Assembly (NCBI RefSeq): GCF_900111795.1
Contig: NZ_FOJQ01000027.1
Coordinates: 1 to 34,345, forward strand
Direction of reading: 5' to 3'
From: Anoxybacillus pushchinoensis
Lineage (GTDB): Bacteria; Bacillota; Bacilli; Bacillales; Anoxybacillaceae
Length of the DNA: 34,345 nucleotides
Below the pieces are notes generated by a model. That model was not told where the DNA came from. It saw only the letters and a list, made by a program, of their open reading frames with translations, and made no database searches. Below are positions 5,554 to 16,700 of the stretch, in pieces; position 1 is the stretch's first letter, and the number at the start of each line of letters is the position of its first letter. The translations under genes were made by a program, and so were the position numbers.

Positions 5554-8500
5554 TTACATGAGTTCAAGCTGAACGGTCGTCCCTCTTCCAGACGGTTCTG
5601 CCGGTTTTACAATTAAACGTTTCGGCATGCGCGCATGCAATTCTTGTACGTGGCTAATGACGCCAATGGCCATATTTTCTGCCCGTAAACGTTCGAGCGC
5701 CGTCATAACGACATCTAACAACTCTTGGTCAAGCGTACCAAACCCTTCATCTAAGAAGAAAAATTGAAGCGGATATTCTCCACGCAATTGAATTTGCGCC
5801 GATAGCGCTAACGCCAACGATAATGACGTTAAAAACGTCTCCCCTCCAGATAACGTCGTAACAGGACGACGTACACCACCGTTTGCATCGTCACGAATGA
5901 CAAAACCGCCTTCCGAATCTAATTCAATGGCATAGCGCTGTCTCGTCAGCTCCCCAAGCCGCTCCGACGCATAGCGCGTCACATGAGCAAGCTGCTCTTC
6001 TGCGATAAATTCGACAAAGCTATTGCCGCGCAACACTCTTTGTAGCTCTTCATATTGATTGACGAGCTTCTCCACTTGCATGCGCTCTCGCTGCAATTGT
6101 TCAAAGCGGACATGCTTCGCTTCTAAATCAGCGACAATCGTTTCGAGCGAACCGAGCTGACGCATATGTTCATCTACTTGTCGCTTCATCTCTTCGTACT
6201 GACGCATCGTTTCTTCCCATTGCTGCTCGGTCATCGTGACGCCAGCGAGCGCTTCGTTTAATCGTTGCCATTCGTTGTTTAACTTCGTCACGACATCTTT
6301 ATATTGTTGTATTTGGTGAGCCATTTGTTGTTTCGTTTGTTCTTCTAAACGGGAAGCGAGCACTTCGTCAATCGATTTCCATGGGCTTGCTTGCAATTGT
6401 TCAGCGAACGTGCGCGCAGCTTCTTGTCTCCGCTTCTCTCCTTCTTGCAAAGCGACCGTTGCCGCTTGTTTTTCTGCCTGTAACGTTTGCAGTTGTTGTT
6501 GCAATGACGTCCAGCGAGCGTACGCCTCTTCTTCTTCTTGTTTTAGCTGTCGAATGGCCTGTTCGATATGAATGAGCTGTTGTTGTACGTCCGCTTCATT
6601 CATTCCTTCCGGAAGCATTTGCTTATATTGTTCGTATTGTTGTTGTTGCATATTCCACTCCGTCATTCGTTCCGCCTTCTGCTTCACAATCGTTTGATGC
6701 GCCTCTTTCCATCGCTCGAGTTCAGCTCGTTTGTCGTCTAACACCGTAACGCTTTTTTCAATGCGCTGCTGTAAATGTTGCGCCTCGCGCTCGCGCTCAC
6801 GAAGCTCGTGAAGCATCGCATCTACTTGTTCAAACGACACGTCTGGATATGTTTCGTGCCATATCTTTTTTTCTTCTTCTAGGCGCGTTTGTCGCTCTGT
6901 ATACTTGTCCGTCTGTTCAACGATTTGTTGCCGAATCATTTCGATTTGATACGCGTATTGCTGTTCTTTTTTCTTTTGTTCGTTCCATTGCTCGATGTAG
7001 CGATACATACGCTCGCGGCAAGCTATATAATCTTGTTGTAACGCTTTTGCTTCTACCTCAATATCTTTCAAAGAAGAAAGCGGTGTTTCTTCAACTTCTC
7101 GCTTCACCTTTTCGATATCGGCGCGCGGCGGCAACGGCTGACGCGCCATCAGTTCAGCAAGTTGCTCGACTTGCATTTTGACTTGCTGTATAGCAATAAC
7201 GAGCTGTTCTCCCGTTTGAATCGAACGTTCAATTTGCTCAAGCGCTTCTTCATCAGGCGCCACATGTTTGCGCTTCGCCCGCTTCGGATGATGAATCGAG
7301 CCGCAAACAGGGCAAGGGTGTCCATCTTGCAAACGTTCCGCTAACGTCGCAGCAAGATCATATAAACGTGCCGCTTCGCTTTCCTTTTTTTCTTCCTTCC
7401 ATTTGTAGACGAGCGCGATCGCTTCCTTTTCTCGTTCACATACGCGATCATATAGCGATTCGACATGGCGGAAGTGAGTTGTCAAATGAGCTTCGTGCTG
7501 TTGTGTGCGCTTCTTTTCTTCGTCATATGCTCGCTTGAGCGCTTCGTATGTTTTCTGCTTCTCGTCTATTTCCTTTTTCATTTCTTCAAGCGCTTGCCGT
7601 TGCAATTGTATATGCTTTTTTGTTTCGCACGCCCGTTCGAGCTTTTCTTTTACATGTACGTCTACTTTTTTTTCTTCCAGCTGCTGTTTTAACTCCGCTT
7701 GTTTTGCGCCCCACGTCGTATACTCTTTCATGCATGTTTCAACCATTTCACGCGCTTGCTGTTCTCGTTGCTCCATTTCTAGCAAACTAGCGCGCCGGTT
7801 CGCCTGTTCTTGTTCGAGCGTCCGCATGCGCGCAAATGTTTGTAGCGCTTGCTTGAGCTGCTCTTGCTTTTGTAGCCACTTCGGCTCATCTTCATTTTTT
7901 TTCGCGCGCAATTGTTCATACTGTTTACTTGCTCGTTCATACATCGCACTCACGTTTTGCAGTTGAACAGCAAGTTCATGTTCTTTTTCCTTCCAAAAAT
8001 GAACTTCCTTTTCGCTTCGTTGAACTTGTTCAATGTACGGCATAAGCCGCTCTGCTTCTTTGCTTCGTTCGTACATTTGTTCTAGCTGTTTTATCTTTTC
8101 TTCTTGTTCGCGCCACTTCAATAGCTGCTGTTCAACGTTTTCTTTCTCCCGCTGCCATTGCCATTGTTGCTTTTCTTTTTCGTATCGTTCATGCATGTCG
8201 CGCCATGCTCGCTGCGCCTGCTCAAGTGCCGCTTTTCGTTCTGCTAACGCCTGTTTTTGCTTTTCTACTTGCTCTTTTGACGCATCGCCAAGCCCTGCCT
8301 GTTCCCCTTTAATCGCTTCGAGTTTTGCTGACGCCTCGGCTAATTTATTTTTTAATTTTTTATTTAATTCATCGCCATACCGTTCGAGATGAAACAACCG
8401 CTGCAACATTTGGCGGCGCTCTGACCCTTTAAGCGATAAAAATTCCGCAAATTTTCCTTGTGGTAACACAACGGCTCGTGTAAAGTCTTTCATTTCTAAA

Positions 8501-8913
8501 CCGAGCAATTGTTTTACTTGCTCATCGACAAGCCGTGTTTTATCTGCAATGACGACTCGTTCCGCTCCTTCTTCAATTAGGCGGCTGACGACGGAACGAA
8601 TACGCAACGCATCCGCACGCTTAAACGAGCGCTCAACGGTATATCGTTTAGCCCCACTTGCATTTTGCAATTCAAACGTAAACGAAACGAATAACTCATT
8701 TTCGGCATGATTCATAATTCCGTTCGTTTGATTGGACGCACGCTCTACATTTCCGTATAAAGCGAGCGTCATCGCATCTAAAATCGATGACTTCCCGCTT
8801 CCTGTCGGTCCGAAAATACCAAATAATCCGCCTTCGCATAGTTTTTCAAAGTCAATCGTTTCTTTTTGACGGAAACTATGCAACCCTGCAATCGTTAAAC
8901 GAATCGGCTTCAT
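5554..8913 (-). CDS. sbcC: Exonuclease SbcC (ATPase subunit of SbcCD)
   Basis: A 1119-residue SMC/Rad50-type ATPase. Walker A GPTGSGKS is at residues 35-42. Two long coiled-coil arms very rich in E, K, Q and R flank the zinc hook CPVC at 534-537. The ABC signature LSGGE is at 1021-1025 and Walker B FFFLDEGFGTLD has D1055/E1056. With SbcD it forms a complex that opens DNA hairpins and processes blocked ends. Length is normal for Bacillaceae. The start overlaps the sbcD stop by 4 nt, indicating coupled translation. Confidence 0.97.
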   Translation of the reverse strand: MKPIRLTIAGLHSFRQKETIDFEKLCEGGLFGIFGPTGSGKSSILDAMTLALYGNVERASNQTNGIMNHAENELFVSFTFELQNASGAKRYTVERSFKRADALRIRSVVSRLIEEGAERVVIADKTRLVDEQVKQLLGLEMKDFTRAVVLPQGKFAEFLSLKGSERRQMLQRLFHLERYGDELNKKLKNKLAEASAKLEAIKGEQAGLGDASKEQVEKQKQALAERKAALEQAQRAWRDMHERYEKEKQQWQWQREKENVEQQLLKWREQEEKIKQLEQMYERSKEAERLMPYIEQVQRSEKEVHFWKEKEHELAVQLQNVSAMYERASKQYEQLRAKKNEDEPKWLQKQEQLKQALQTFARMRTLEQEQANRRASLLEMEQREQQAREMVETCMKEYTTWGAKQAELKQQLEEKKVDVHVKEKLERACETKKHIQLQRQALEEMKKEIDEKQKTYEALKRAYDEEKKRTQQHEAHLTTHFRHVESLYDRVCEREKEAIALVYKWKEEKKESEAARLYDLAATLAERLQDGHPCPVCGSIHHPKRAKRKHVAPDEEALEQIERSIQTGEQLVIAIQQVKMQVEQLAELMARQPLPPRADIEKVKREVEETPLSSLKDIEVEAKALQQDYIACRERMYRYIEQWNEQKKKEQQYAYQIEMIRQQIVEQTDKYTERQTRLEEEKKIWHETYPDVSFEQVDAMLHELREREREAQHLQQRIEKSVTVLDDKRAELERWKEAHQTIVKQKAERMTEWNMQQQQYEQYKQMLPEGMNEADVQQQLIHIEQAIRQLKQEEEEAYARWTSLQQQLQTLQAEKQAATVALQEGEKRRQEAARTFAEQLQASPWKSIDEVLASRLEEQTKQQMAHQIQQYKDVVTKLNNEWQRLNEALAGVTMTEQQWEETMRQYEEMKRQVDEHMRQLGSLETIVADLEAKHVRFEQLQRERMQVEKLVNQYEELQRVLRGNSFVEFIAEEQLAHVTRYASERLGELTRQRYAIELDSEGGFVIRDDANGGVRRPVTTLSGGETFLTSLSLALALSAQIQLRGEYPLQFFFLDEGFGTLDQELLDVVMTALERLRAENMAIGVISHVQELHARMPKRLIVKPAEPSGRGTTVQLELM

Positions 8914-10073
8914 TGTTCGTCCTCCTCGGCAACGAGCTGTAAAAATAGTTGAACGGTCTCTTCGGACGGTTTCCCTCCACCTGTTTGTCGTTCATAAAAA
9001 CGCGTAAATAACGTTTCAATTGGCACATCGGTATGCACTTCACGAGTAACTTCTTCTTTCTTTAAGTAGTTCGGGCGAATATGAACAAATCCATCATACA
9101 ATTTGCGTAGTCGATGTGTTTCTTCTAACGTTAACGATTGCTCGACATCAATTTCTAAATCAATCCACGCGCCGCGATCGCGCCCTTCCTCAATCCAACG
9201 ATACACTTGCGCAAGCCCTTCTGTCGCTTTCCATCTGACAAGCGGACGTCCTTTTGACAATAAATATTCTGAAATGATCGGTGTGCAACGTGGCTGTACA
9301 TCAATGATCGTGACAGACTTGCTGTATCCTGCTTCGGAAAAACTGTAAGCAAGCGGTGAACCGGAATAGCGCGCCGGCATGACCGCATGTTTTACATCTT
9401 GCGGACGATGCAAATGACCGAGCGCGACATATTGCGCCTGCGCAGGAAAGCTTGCCGGCGACACCGTATACGCCCCACCGAGCTCAATCGGACGCTCGGA
9501 GTCGCACGTTGCCCCGCCTGCAACATATAAATGGCTCATCGCAATATTCACCGCATCCTCTCGAAACGATTCGTTCATTTTCGCAAAAATGGCTCGAATG
9601 CGTTCATCATATCGTGCGCGCAACAACGCCTCGTCGCACTCCTCCGCCAACAATTCATTCAGTCGCGCCTCTGACGGATAGGGAAGCGCTCCGACCATTA
9701 ACGTCTCATCGCTTGTTGGAACGTAAATTTGTTGCACACGATCGGTCGGAAAACCTAGCAACGTAATAGCGTGCATATTTGCAATCGGAGCGGCAGCGCT
9801 CAAACGCCCCGGATGATCGTGATTTCCTGCAATGACGACAACGTGGCGCTTACCGTAATCGCTTAACCGCGAAAGCGCTTCGTAAAAAAGCTTTTCCGAA
9901 TCAGCAGGCGGATTGACTGTATCGAACGCATCGCCTGCAAGCAATACGACATCAATGTTTTCTTTTTGTACGATTTCGACCATTTCATCGATGACCGCTT
10001 CTTGCTCGAGTAAGCGGCTCCGTCCTTCAAGTGTTTTTCCTAAATGCCAATCAGCTGTATGTAAAATACGCAA
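8910..10073 (-). CDS. sbcD: Exonuclease SbcD (Mre11-type nuclease subunit)
   Basis: A 387-residue metallophosphoesterase of the Mre11/SbcD family. Metal-binding motifs are ADWHLGK (D8, H10), AGDAFD (D48), GNHD (N84, H85, D86), MSHLY in the middle and LGHLH. It is the nuclease partner of SbcC in double-strand-break and hairpin processing. The start codon is TTG: the protein begins exactly at the family's MRILHTADWHLG, and a GGGGGG site lies about 8 nt upstream with no usable ATG. The gene starts 1 nt from the addA stop codon and overlaps sbcC by 4 nt. Confidence 0.96.
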   Translation of the reverse strand: MRILHTADWHLGKTLEGRSRLLEQEAVIDEMVEIVQKENIDVVLLAGDAFDTVNPPADSEKLFYEALSRLSDYGKRHVVVIAGNHDHPGRLSAAAPIANMHAITLLGFPTDRVQQIYVPTSDETLMVGALPYPSEARLNELLAEECDEALLRARYDERIRAIFAKMNESFREDAVNIAMSHLYVAGGATCDSERPIELGGAYTVSPASFPAQAQYVALGHLHRPQDVKHAVMPARYSGSPLAYSFSEAGYSKSVTIIDVQPRCTPIISEYLLSKGRPLVRWKATEGLAQVYRWIEEGRDRGAWIDLEIDVEQSLTLEETHRLRKLYDGFVHIRPNYLKKEEVTREVHTDVPIETLFTRFYERQTGGGKPSEETVQLFLQLVAEEDEQ

Positions 10074-10074
10074 A

Positions 10075-13000
10075 TTAATTTCCCCCCATCGCTACAAGTA
10101 GCGCACCATCAAAAGCGTACACATACGTTTCTGTTACTTTCTTTCCCCAAATCGCTTCAATCGCTTCCCGATATAACGCCAATTGCCCTTTATATCGTCG
10201 CTTTAATTGTTCTTTCGGATCGCTCATCCATGACACGCGATCGGTTTTATAGTCAATTAAAACGAGCCCATGTTCATCTTCAAACACGCAATCAATAACC
10301 CCTTGAACGACCACTGTTTCCCCTTCCATTTCGTGCGCCAAATAAAATGGTACTTCCCGTTCAAGCCGAGTCGCACGTTGCATTCGTTTACCAATCGGAG
10401 TGTGGAAAAAAGCAACGATGCTTTCTACATCAATAACCGTTGCCTGTTCTTCCGTTAGCCATTCACCGTTCACCATGCGCGCGATTTGCTCCCGCACCGT
10501 ATCAACCGTCACTTCTTTTGTGACATCAACATGTTGCATCACAAGGTGCATCATCGTTCCTCGCTCCGCTGGCGTCATCATTTTCGCTTGCAAAAAGCGC
10601 GGACGGTCAACAAGCTCTTTTCGAAACGGCTGTTCTGCATGCCCACCGTATATGTCGCGCTGCCGCTTTAACTCCGATACGCTTTGTTTTGCCCTTAACA
10701 CCGTTGCATCGGCATACGTATACGTCCAAAAAAGACGACGCTTTACTTCTTGTTCATATTCGCTTTTCATTGGTACAGGTTGCAGTTGTTGAATCGCCTC
10801 GACAATGTCTCGATGTTCATTCGCTTGCTCATCTTCTTGCTCAAGCGCATGCGCTGGCACGATGTGAATATCCCACAATGATGGATCATGAAGCACCGTT
10901 GAAGACGAACATATTCCTTGTGGGTGACGGGCTAATGCATAACCGATCCAATCCGCATAGCTTTTCGCCTTTTCAATCACATAAGCTGGCAATTCCCACG
11001 TTTGTATATAAGCAACTTCTTGCCATTTTTTCTTTTTCGCTTCCATATCTTTTGCGGTACAGACGATGTACAATTTTTCTTTTGCTCGCGTTAACGCAAC
11101 ATATAAAATACGCATTTCTTCCGCTAGCAGTTGCCATTTCATTTTTTTCTTTATCGCCAATTGTGCAACCGTCGGGTAGCTTGCTCGCCACGTCGGATGA
11201 ACGAAGCGCATTCCTAGTCCGAAATCTTTATCTAATATATAGTCGCTGCGCAAATCTTGCATATTAAACGATTTTGCTGCACCTGCTAAAAAGACGACCG
11301 GAAACTCAAGCCCTTTACTTTTATGAATCGTCATCATGCGTACAACGTCTTCTTGTTCTGTCAACGATCGTGCAGCACCGAAATCGTCCTCTCGCTCTTT
11401 TAGCCGCTCAATAAATCGTAAAAAGCGGAAAATGCCGCGAAACGACGTTTGTTCATATTGTTTGGCCCGATCGTATAACGCGCGCAAATTCGCCTGCCGC
11501 TGTTTTCCGCCAGGCATCCCACCGACGTAATCGTAAAAATTCGTTTCTCGATACAATTGCCAAATCAAATCCGCAAGCGGTTTTTGTCTCGCCGCTGTGC
11601 GCCATTCGGATAACTTTGTCAACCACCGTTTCATTTTTTCACCGAGCGCTTCATCATCTTGAGGATGCTCGACAAAAGCACGCAACGCCTCATAAAAAGC
11701 CCCGTCTTTTTTCGCCAAACGAATGCGCGCCAACGCTTCTTCGTCTAAGCCAACAATCGGAGAGCGAAGTACCGCCGCAAGCGGAATGTCTTGATACGGA
11801 TTGTCAATGACTTTTAAAAGCGACAACATGACCGACACTTCCGTCGCAGAAAAGTAACCGCTCGATAGCTCGGCGTATACAGGGACGTTTTGCTTACGAA
11901 ATTCTTCTAACATCGCTGAAGCTGATGACATCGAACGGCATAAAATAACGATGTCGCGATACATTAAACGCCGCTCTCCTTTTAAACGTCGATCATAAAC
12001 GAAAAACGGCTCAGCAAGCAACTGCTTAATTTTTTTAGCGATCCAGCGGGCTTCAAGCTGAATGGCCGTCACGTCCTCTTGTTCTTCTTCATCGCTTTCT
12101 TCTTTTGCTTCATTTATCCATACGCATTCAACCGGTACTTGTTTGTCAGGATAATCCTGCGCACCAAAGCGAAGCGCGGCATCATCGTCATAACGCATAT
12201 CGCCGACCGTTTCGGTCATCAGTTGTCGAAAAATAAAATTTGTGCCGTCCAATATTTCTTTTCGGCTGCGAAAGTTTTTCGCTAAATCGATGCGAAGTCC
12301 ACCGTCGCCATCTTTCGTAAACCGATTATATTTTTGTAAAAAAAGCGACGGTTCCGCAAGACGAAAACCGTAAATCGATTGTTTTACGTCTCCCACCATA
12401 AACATGTTGCCCGTTGCTTCATCATCGTTCGATACGAGCCGTAAAATCGATTCTTGCACCATATTTGTATCTTGATATTCGTCAACAAGCACTTCCGCAA
12501 ATTGTGCTCGATAATAAAGAGCCGCTTCCGACGGCTTTAGCTCATGCCCGAGAGACGGAGCGCGTAAAATGCGTAAACAGTAATGTTCTAAGTCAGAAAA
12601 ATCGACGATGCCTTTTTCATCTTTTTTCGCTTGCAGCAAATCAGCAAACCGTTGCACCATTCGTACGATCGTTGCCACAATCGGCTTCATTTCACGCAAA
12701 TGACGCACGTATGTCGCAGGTTGAAACGAAAACAATTCCTCTGTTAAGCTGCTTATTTCTTTTTTCACTTGATCGCGCAATTTTTTTACATCTTCCACAA
12801 GCTGTTCATCATATGCGCCGTCTTTCGGTTTTCTTTTTGCCGTTGCAAACGACACGTTTTTCATTGCTTCATGTAGCTTTTGCCACGACTCATGGCGCGC
12901 TTCTTTTAGCTTTGCAATGACTTGTTCGTCGCTTGCGAGCGTATCGTATAAATAAGCGGGACCGCCCGGCTCTTTCGTTTTTTGCAACGCCTGCGCTAAG

Positions 13001-13707
13001 CGATATTCTGCTGCTTCAAGCGCCAAATCAACCGCTTGAAAAAGGTAATGGGCATACGGTAAGTCATCGATGCGCGCACCTTCTTCCACGTCATACATAT
13101 GAACGATTTGTTGCAACCATCCACTTGGGTTTGGATGCGAACGTGAAAACTCGTATAACCGCAAAATAAGCGTCTGTAAATCCGCATCTGTGCGATCGCT
13201 CGTATAGCGATCAACAACAGCTAAAAATGCTTCGTCGTTTTCGGCATAATATTGTTCAAATAACGCTTCTAACACTTCTTCTTTTACTAACGCCATCTCT
13301 CCCTCATCCGCGATGCGAAATACCGGGTCGATGCCAATGACGTAATAATATTTGCGAATGACATCTAAACAAAACGAGTGAATCGTGGAAATGGACGCCT
13401 TTTGCAAAAGGCTGAGTTGTCTCCGTAAATGAAGCGAATGTGGTTCTTTTTCAAGCGCTCGCTCTAACGCTTCCCCGATGCGTTGGCGCATTTCCGCCGC
13501 CGCTGCATTTGTAAACGTGACGACAAGCAATCGATCGACATCGATTGGCTGTGTCGTATGCAATATTTTTTGAATGATGCGTTCAACGAGCACCGCGGTT
13601 TTTCCTGATCCTGCTGCTGCGGCAACGAGCGTATGCTGGCCTGTGGCATAAATCGCTTGCCACTGTTCATCTGTCCATTGACTTTCTCGTGGTTTTGGCG
13701 GAATCAC
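10075..13707 (-). CDS. addA: ATP-dependent helicase/nuclease subunit AddA
   Basis: A 1210-residue UvrD-family superfamily-1 helicase fused to a RecB-type nuclease. Walker A AAAAGSGKT has K36; motif II VDEYQD has D409/E410; MTIHKSKGLEFPVVF and ILYVALTRAKEKLY are later helicase motifs. The C-terminal nuclease motif LIDYKTDR has D1152 and K1154. With AddB it resects double-strand breaks for RecA and recognises Chi. The start is GTG with AAGGAG 7 nt upstream, formed by the last codons of addB, so the two subunits are translationally coupled. Length is close to the 1232 residues of B. subtilis AddA. Confidence 0.97.
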   Translation of the reverse strand: MIPPKPRESQWTDEQWQAIYATGQHTLVAAAAGSGKTAVLVERIIQKILHTTQPIDVDRLLVVTFTNAAAAEMRQRIGEALERALEKEPHSLHLRRQLSLLQKASISTIHSFCLDVIRKYYYVIGIDPVFRIADEGEMALVKEEVLEALFEQYYAENDEAFLAVVDRYTSDRTDADLQTLILRLYEFSRSHPNPSGWLQQIVHMYDVEEGARIDDLPYAHYLFQAVDLALEAAEYRLAQALQKTKEPGGPAYLYDTLASDEQVIAKLKEARHESWQKLHEAMKNVSFATAKRKPKDGAYDEQLVEDVKKLRDQVKKEISSLTEELFSFQPATYVRHLREMKPIVATIVRMVQRFADLLQAKKDEKGIVDFSDLEHYCLRILRAPSLGHELKPSEAALYYRAQFAEVLVDEYQDTNMVQESILRLVSNDDEATGNMFMVGDVKQSIYGFRLAEPSLFLQKYNRFTKDGDGGLRIDLAKNFRSRKEILDGTNFIFRQLMTETVGDMRYDDDAALRFGAQDYPDKQVPVECVWINEAKEESDEEEQEDVTAIQLEARWIAKKIKQLLAEPFFVYDRRLKGERRLMYRDIVILCRSMSSASAMLEEFRKQNVPVYAELSSGYFSATEVSVMLSLLKVIDNPYQDIPLAAVLRSPIVGLDEEALARIRLAKKDGAFYEALRAFVEHPQDDEALGEKMKRWLTKLSEWRTAARQKPLADLIWQLYRETNFYDYVGGMPGGKQRQANLRALYDRAKQYEQTSFRGIFRFLRFIERLKEREDDFGAARSLTEQEDVVRMMTIHKSKGLEFPVVFLAGAAKSFNMQDLRSDYILDKDFGLGMRFVHPTWRASYPTVAQLAIKKKMKWQLLAEEMRILYVALTRAKEKLYIVCTAKDMEAKKKKWQEVAYIQTWELPAYVIEKAKSYADWIGYALARHPQGICSSSTVLHDPSLWDIHIVPAHALEQEDEQANEHRDIVEAIQQLQPVPMKSEYEQEVKRRLFWTYTYADATVLRAKQSVSELKRQRDIYGGHAEQPFRKELVDRPRFLQAKMMTPAERGTMMHLVMQHVDVTKEVTVDTVREQIARMVNGEWLTEEQATVIDVESIVAFFHTPIGKRMQRATRLEREVPFYLAHEMEGETVVVQGVIDCVFEDEHGLVLIDYKTDRVSWMSDPKEQLKRRYKGQLALYREAIEAIWGKKVTETYVYAFDGALLVAMGGN

Positions 13708-13711
13708 ACAA

Positions 13712-16700
13712 TCACTCCTTTAACCATTCATCAATCTGTTTCGGTGTTAATACGCGATATTGTTCCGCATCAATCCCTTCGTCAAATTGGCATACATCGC
13801 GAAACTCACAATATTGACATGCGGTTTTATTTTTTTGTTTGTACGGTGCAATATGCGTCACACCTTCGATCATTTGTTCGCCAACATCAACAATAAAGCG
13901 ACGTACATGTTGCCGTAACATCGTAAACTGTTGCTCTGTTAACACTTTTGAATGTTGCGCAAACGTTCCATTTTTATTTAAACGGACAGGAACGATAAGA
14001 GAGCTTGTCCCCGGCTCTACATGCTCATCCATTAAGCGAACCGTTTTTTCATCTGCTAATACATATCCGCCCATTTTAAACTGTTCTAAAAACTTTTTCT
14101 CTAACTCATGTTCATCAAGCCATTCATTCACTTTAATCATCGGGTTATGAATCGGAAAATACAGCACGCCCGCTGGGAACGCTGATGTACCGACGAGCCG
14201 ATGCGCGTATTCAAGCACGATATCTAAATACGCTAACATTTGCAACGCTAAACCGTAATACACTTCCGTTAAATCGAGCGTCTTTTGCCTTGATTTATAG
14301 TCAATAATGCGGAGAAGCACCCCTTGTTCGCTCGTTGCTTGGTCGACGCGATCAATGCGACCGACAAACTGCAATACGGTTCCGTCCGACAATGTAAATG
14401 TAAGCGGTGGGAGCGGTTCTCCATCACCAAACCCTAATTCTACACCAATCGGCACAAAGCCGCTTCGCTTGGCGTGCTCGCTTAATACGGTCGTCGCTTT
14501 CGTCATAATCGTCTGTAACTTTTTCTTCATATATCGGTAGCGGTGTGTGCTTAACAACACTTCTTGTTGAATGTACGGGGCAATTTGCTCCACCGCCTCG
14601 TACGACAACTGTTCACATTGCTGTTTTGATAATTGACTCCACGGAAGTTGCTCTTGACGCAAACGATCGGCGATCACTTTTAACGCCTGATGAAACAACT
14701 GTCCCATGTCTGGCGCCTTCAATTGAAAGACCGTCCGTTCTTTTAACTTTAAGCCGTGCGCCGCAAAATGAGCGAACGGACAACGGTTAAACGTCTCCAT
14801 ACGCGAAATGCTCGCTTTCACTTTTTTTCCATATAACGCTTTCGCAAGCTGCTTATTTAAACGTTTCGCGCGATTTTCATAAAATAACGCACGTACAACG
14901 ACCGCCATTCGTTCTTTCCATTGTTCATGTTGTACATAGGCATTGTATACATCCCACCATATCGGCTCAATGGCATATTGTCGCTTCCACGCTTCAAGTT
15001 GTTGCACGAGCGGACCGAGCGTTGCCACATCGTTTGTCACATACGTCAGCTGTTGTTGTAGTGGGAGTAAAAACGGATCCGTCCCCCATTGCATTTTTGT
15101 CACGTTCGGGAACATATCGGTCAGCCGTTTTATGAACATCGATGGCAACAACGTTTTTTCTTGCTCGTCAGAAAGCGCATACGTCACATATAAACGTTCA
15201 GACGGACTAACAAGCGCTAAATAAAGCAAAAACGGCTCATCAAGCAACCGCTCACGGCTTGCCGGAGCAACATGTAAAGAATAATGATGCAACAATTCAC
15301 GATCCGTTTCCGACAACATGCCGTCATCATTTTTACGCATCGGAATGACGCCTTCATTTACCCCTACAAGAAACGTACAACGAATATTCGAAAGGCGCGA
15401 ACGATCGAAATGCGCAATTAATACTTGATCCGTTGCCGGTGGCACGAGAGAAAACTGCAAACTTTCAAATCCCGTTTCGATAATCGTTAAAAATGTTTCA
15501 AGCGAAAGCGTTTCATCCCCTAATATTTCAACGTATTGATCGAGCAAGTCAATAAACGCTTGCCACACTTGTTCATGGTGGCGAGCTGCGGACAGATCAC
15601 CTCTTTCTTCCGCTTCATCGCGCAACCGTTCTAATTTTTGCGGAATTTGAAGGTGTTCTGCATATGCATATAGCGCTTCACATTGCTCACGCCCCGTTTT
15701 TGCTTGTTTTAACCGCTGTTGTAAAACCAATAATGGTGAAATGACAAGTTTCCGCCATTCGTTTAATTGTTGTTCATATCGTTTTTCTTCATCAGTTTGA
15801 GGTGCATGCACACCTTCTAGTCCTTTATATTTACGATACGTCCAATGCTCCGTCCACTTATCCCCTTGGATGCCAGAAGCAAGCACATAGTTTTCAAGTT
15901 GATCCATCGCCATGCGCATATCATGTACAGACTGATCGAGGTGAAAAAAGAAATCTGTTTTCACAGCACGAAACACCGCTTCATAACGAAAATTTGTCCG
16001 CACCGCTTCCATACTTGCGCGCAACCATTCAATAAACGGATGATCGAGCATCGGTTCTTTTTCGTCAATAAAATACGGAATGCGATAGTCGGCAAACACT
16101 GTTTTTAACACGTTGCGATAATCTCCTACGTTACGAATCAATAAAGCGATGTCACGATAGCGATACTTTTCATCTCGTACAAGTCGAATGATTTCACGTG
16201 CAATGCCTTCCATTTCCGCTCGGCGTGTAGTCGCTTCTCCAATGACGATCGTTTCCGTTTGTTTTTCCCACTTACAGACAGGTCGATCATCGTAATGTGC
16301 TTCAAGATGACAGAGTTCTTCATGTTTATGGCGGACGTTGTGACGAAGTTGTTCTACTTTTTCAATCGGTACCCCATTTTGCAATGCGATATCGCGCAAT
16401 TGCGCATACGTCCGCCACGTACTGCGAAAGACATGCAAATCATCCGGCAGTTGTTCATGCGGAGCGTCTAACGTAAGCGTAACGGTCACATGCGGGCAAT
16501 GAATAAATAATTGTTCGATGACCATATATTCTTGCGGCGTAAATTCATAAAAACCGTCCATGTAAATGTGCGCGCGTTTCATATAAGAAGAATGGCGAAT
16601 TTTTTCGGCAAGCAACCGTAAATAATCTTCCGAATCGACGTAATGATGCGCCATCTGTTGTTCAAATTGCTCAAAAATCATCGCTGTATCTTTTAATTTA

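Noticed and set aside
7465-8392. Several plus-strand open frames inside sbcC (Cys/Ser/Phe-rich)
   Set aside because: They are antisense to coiled-coil codons of sbcC, have odd low-complexity composition and no ribosome binding sites.
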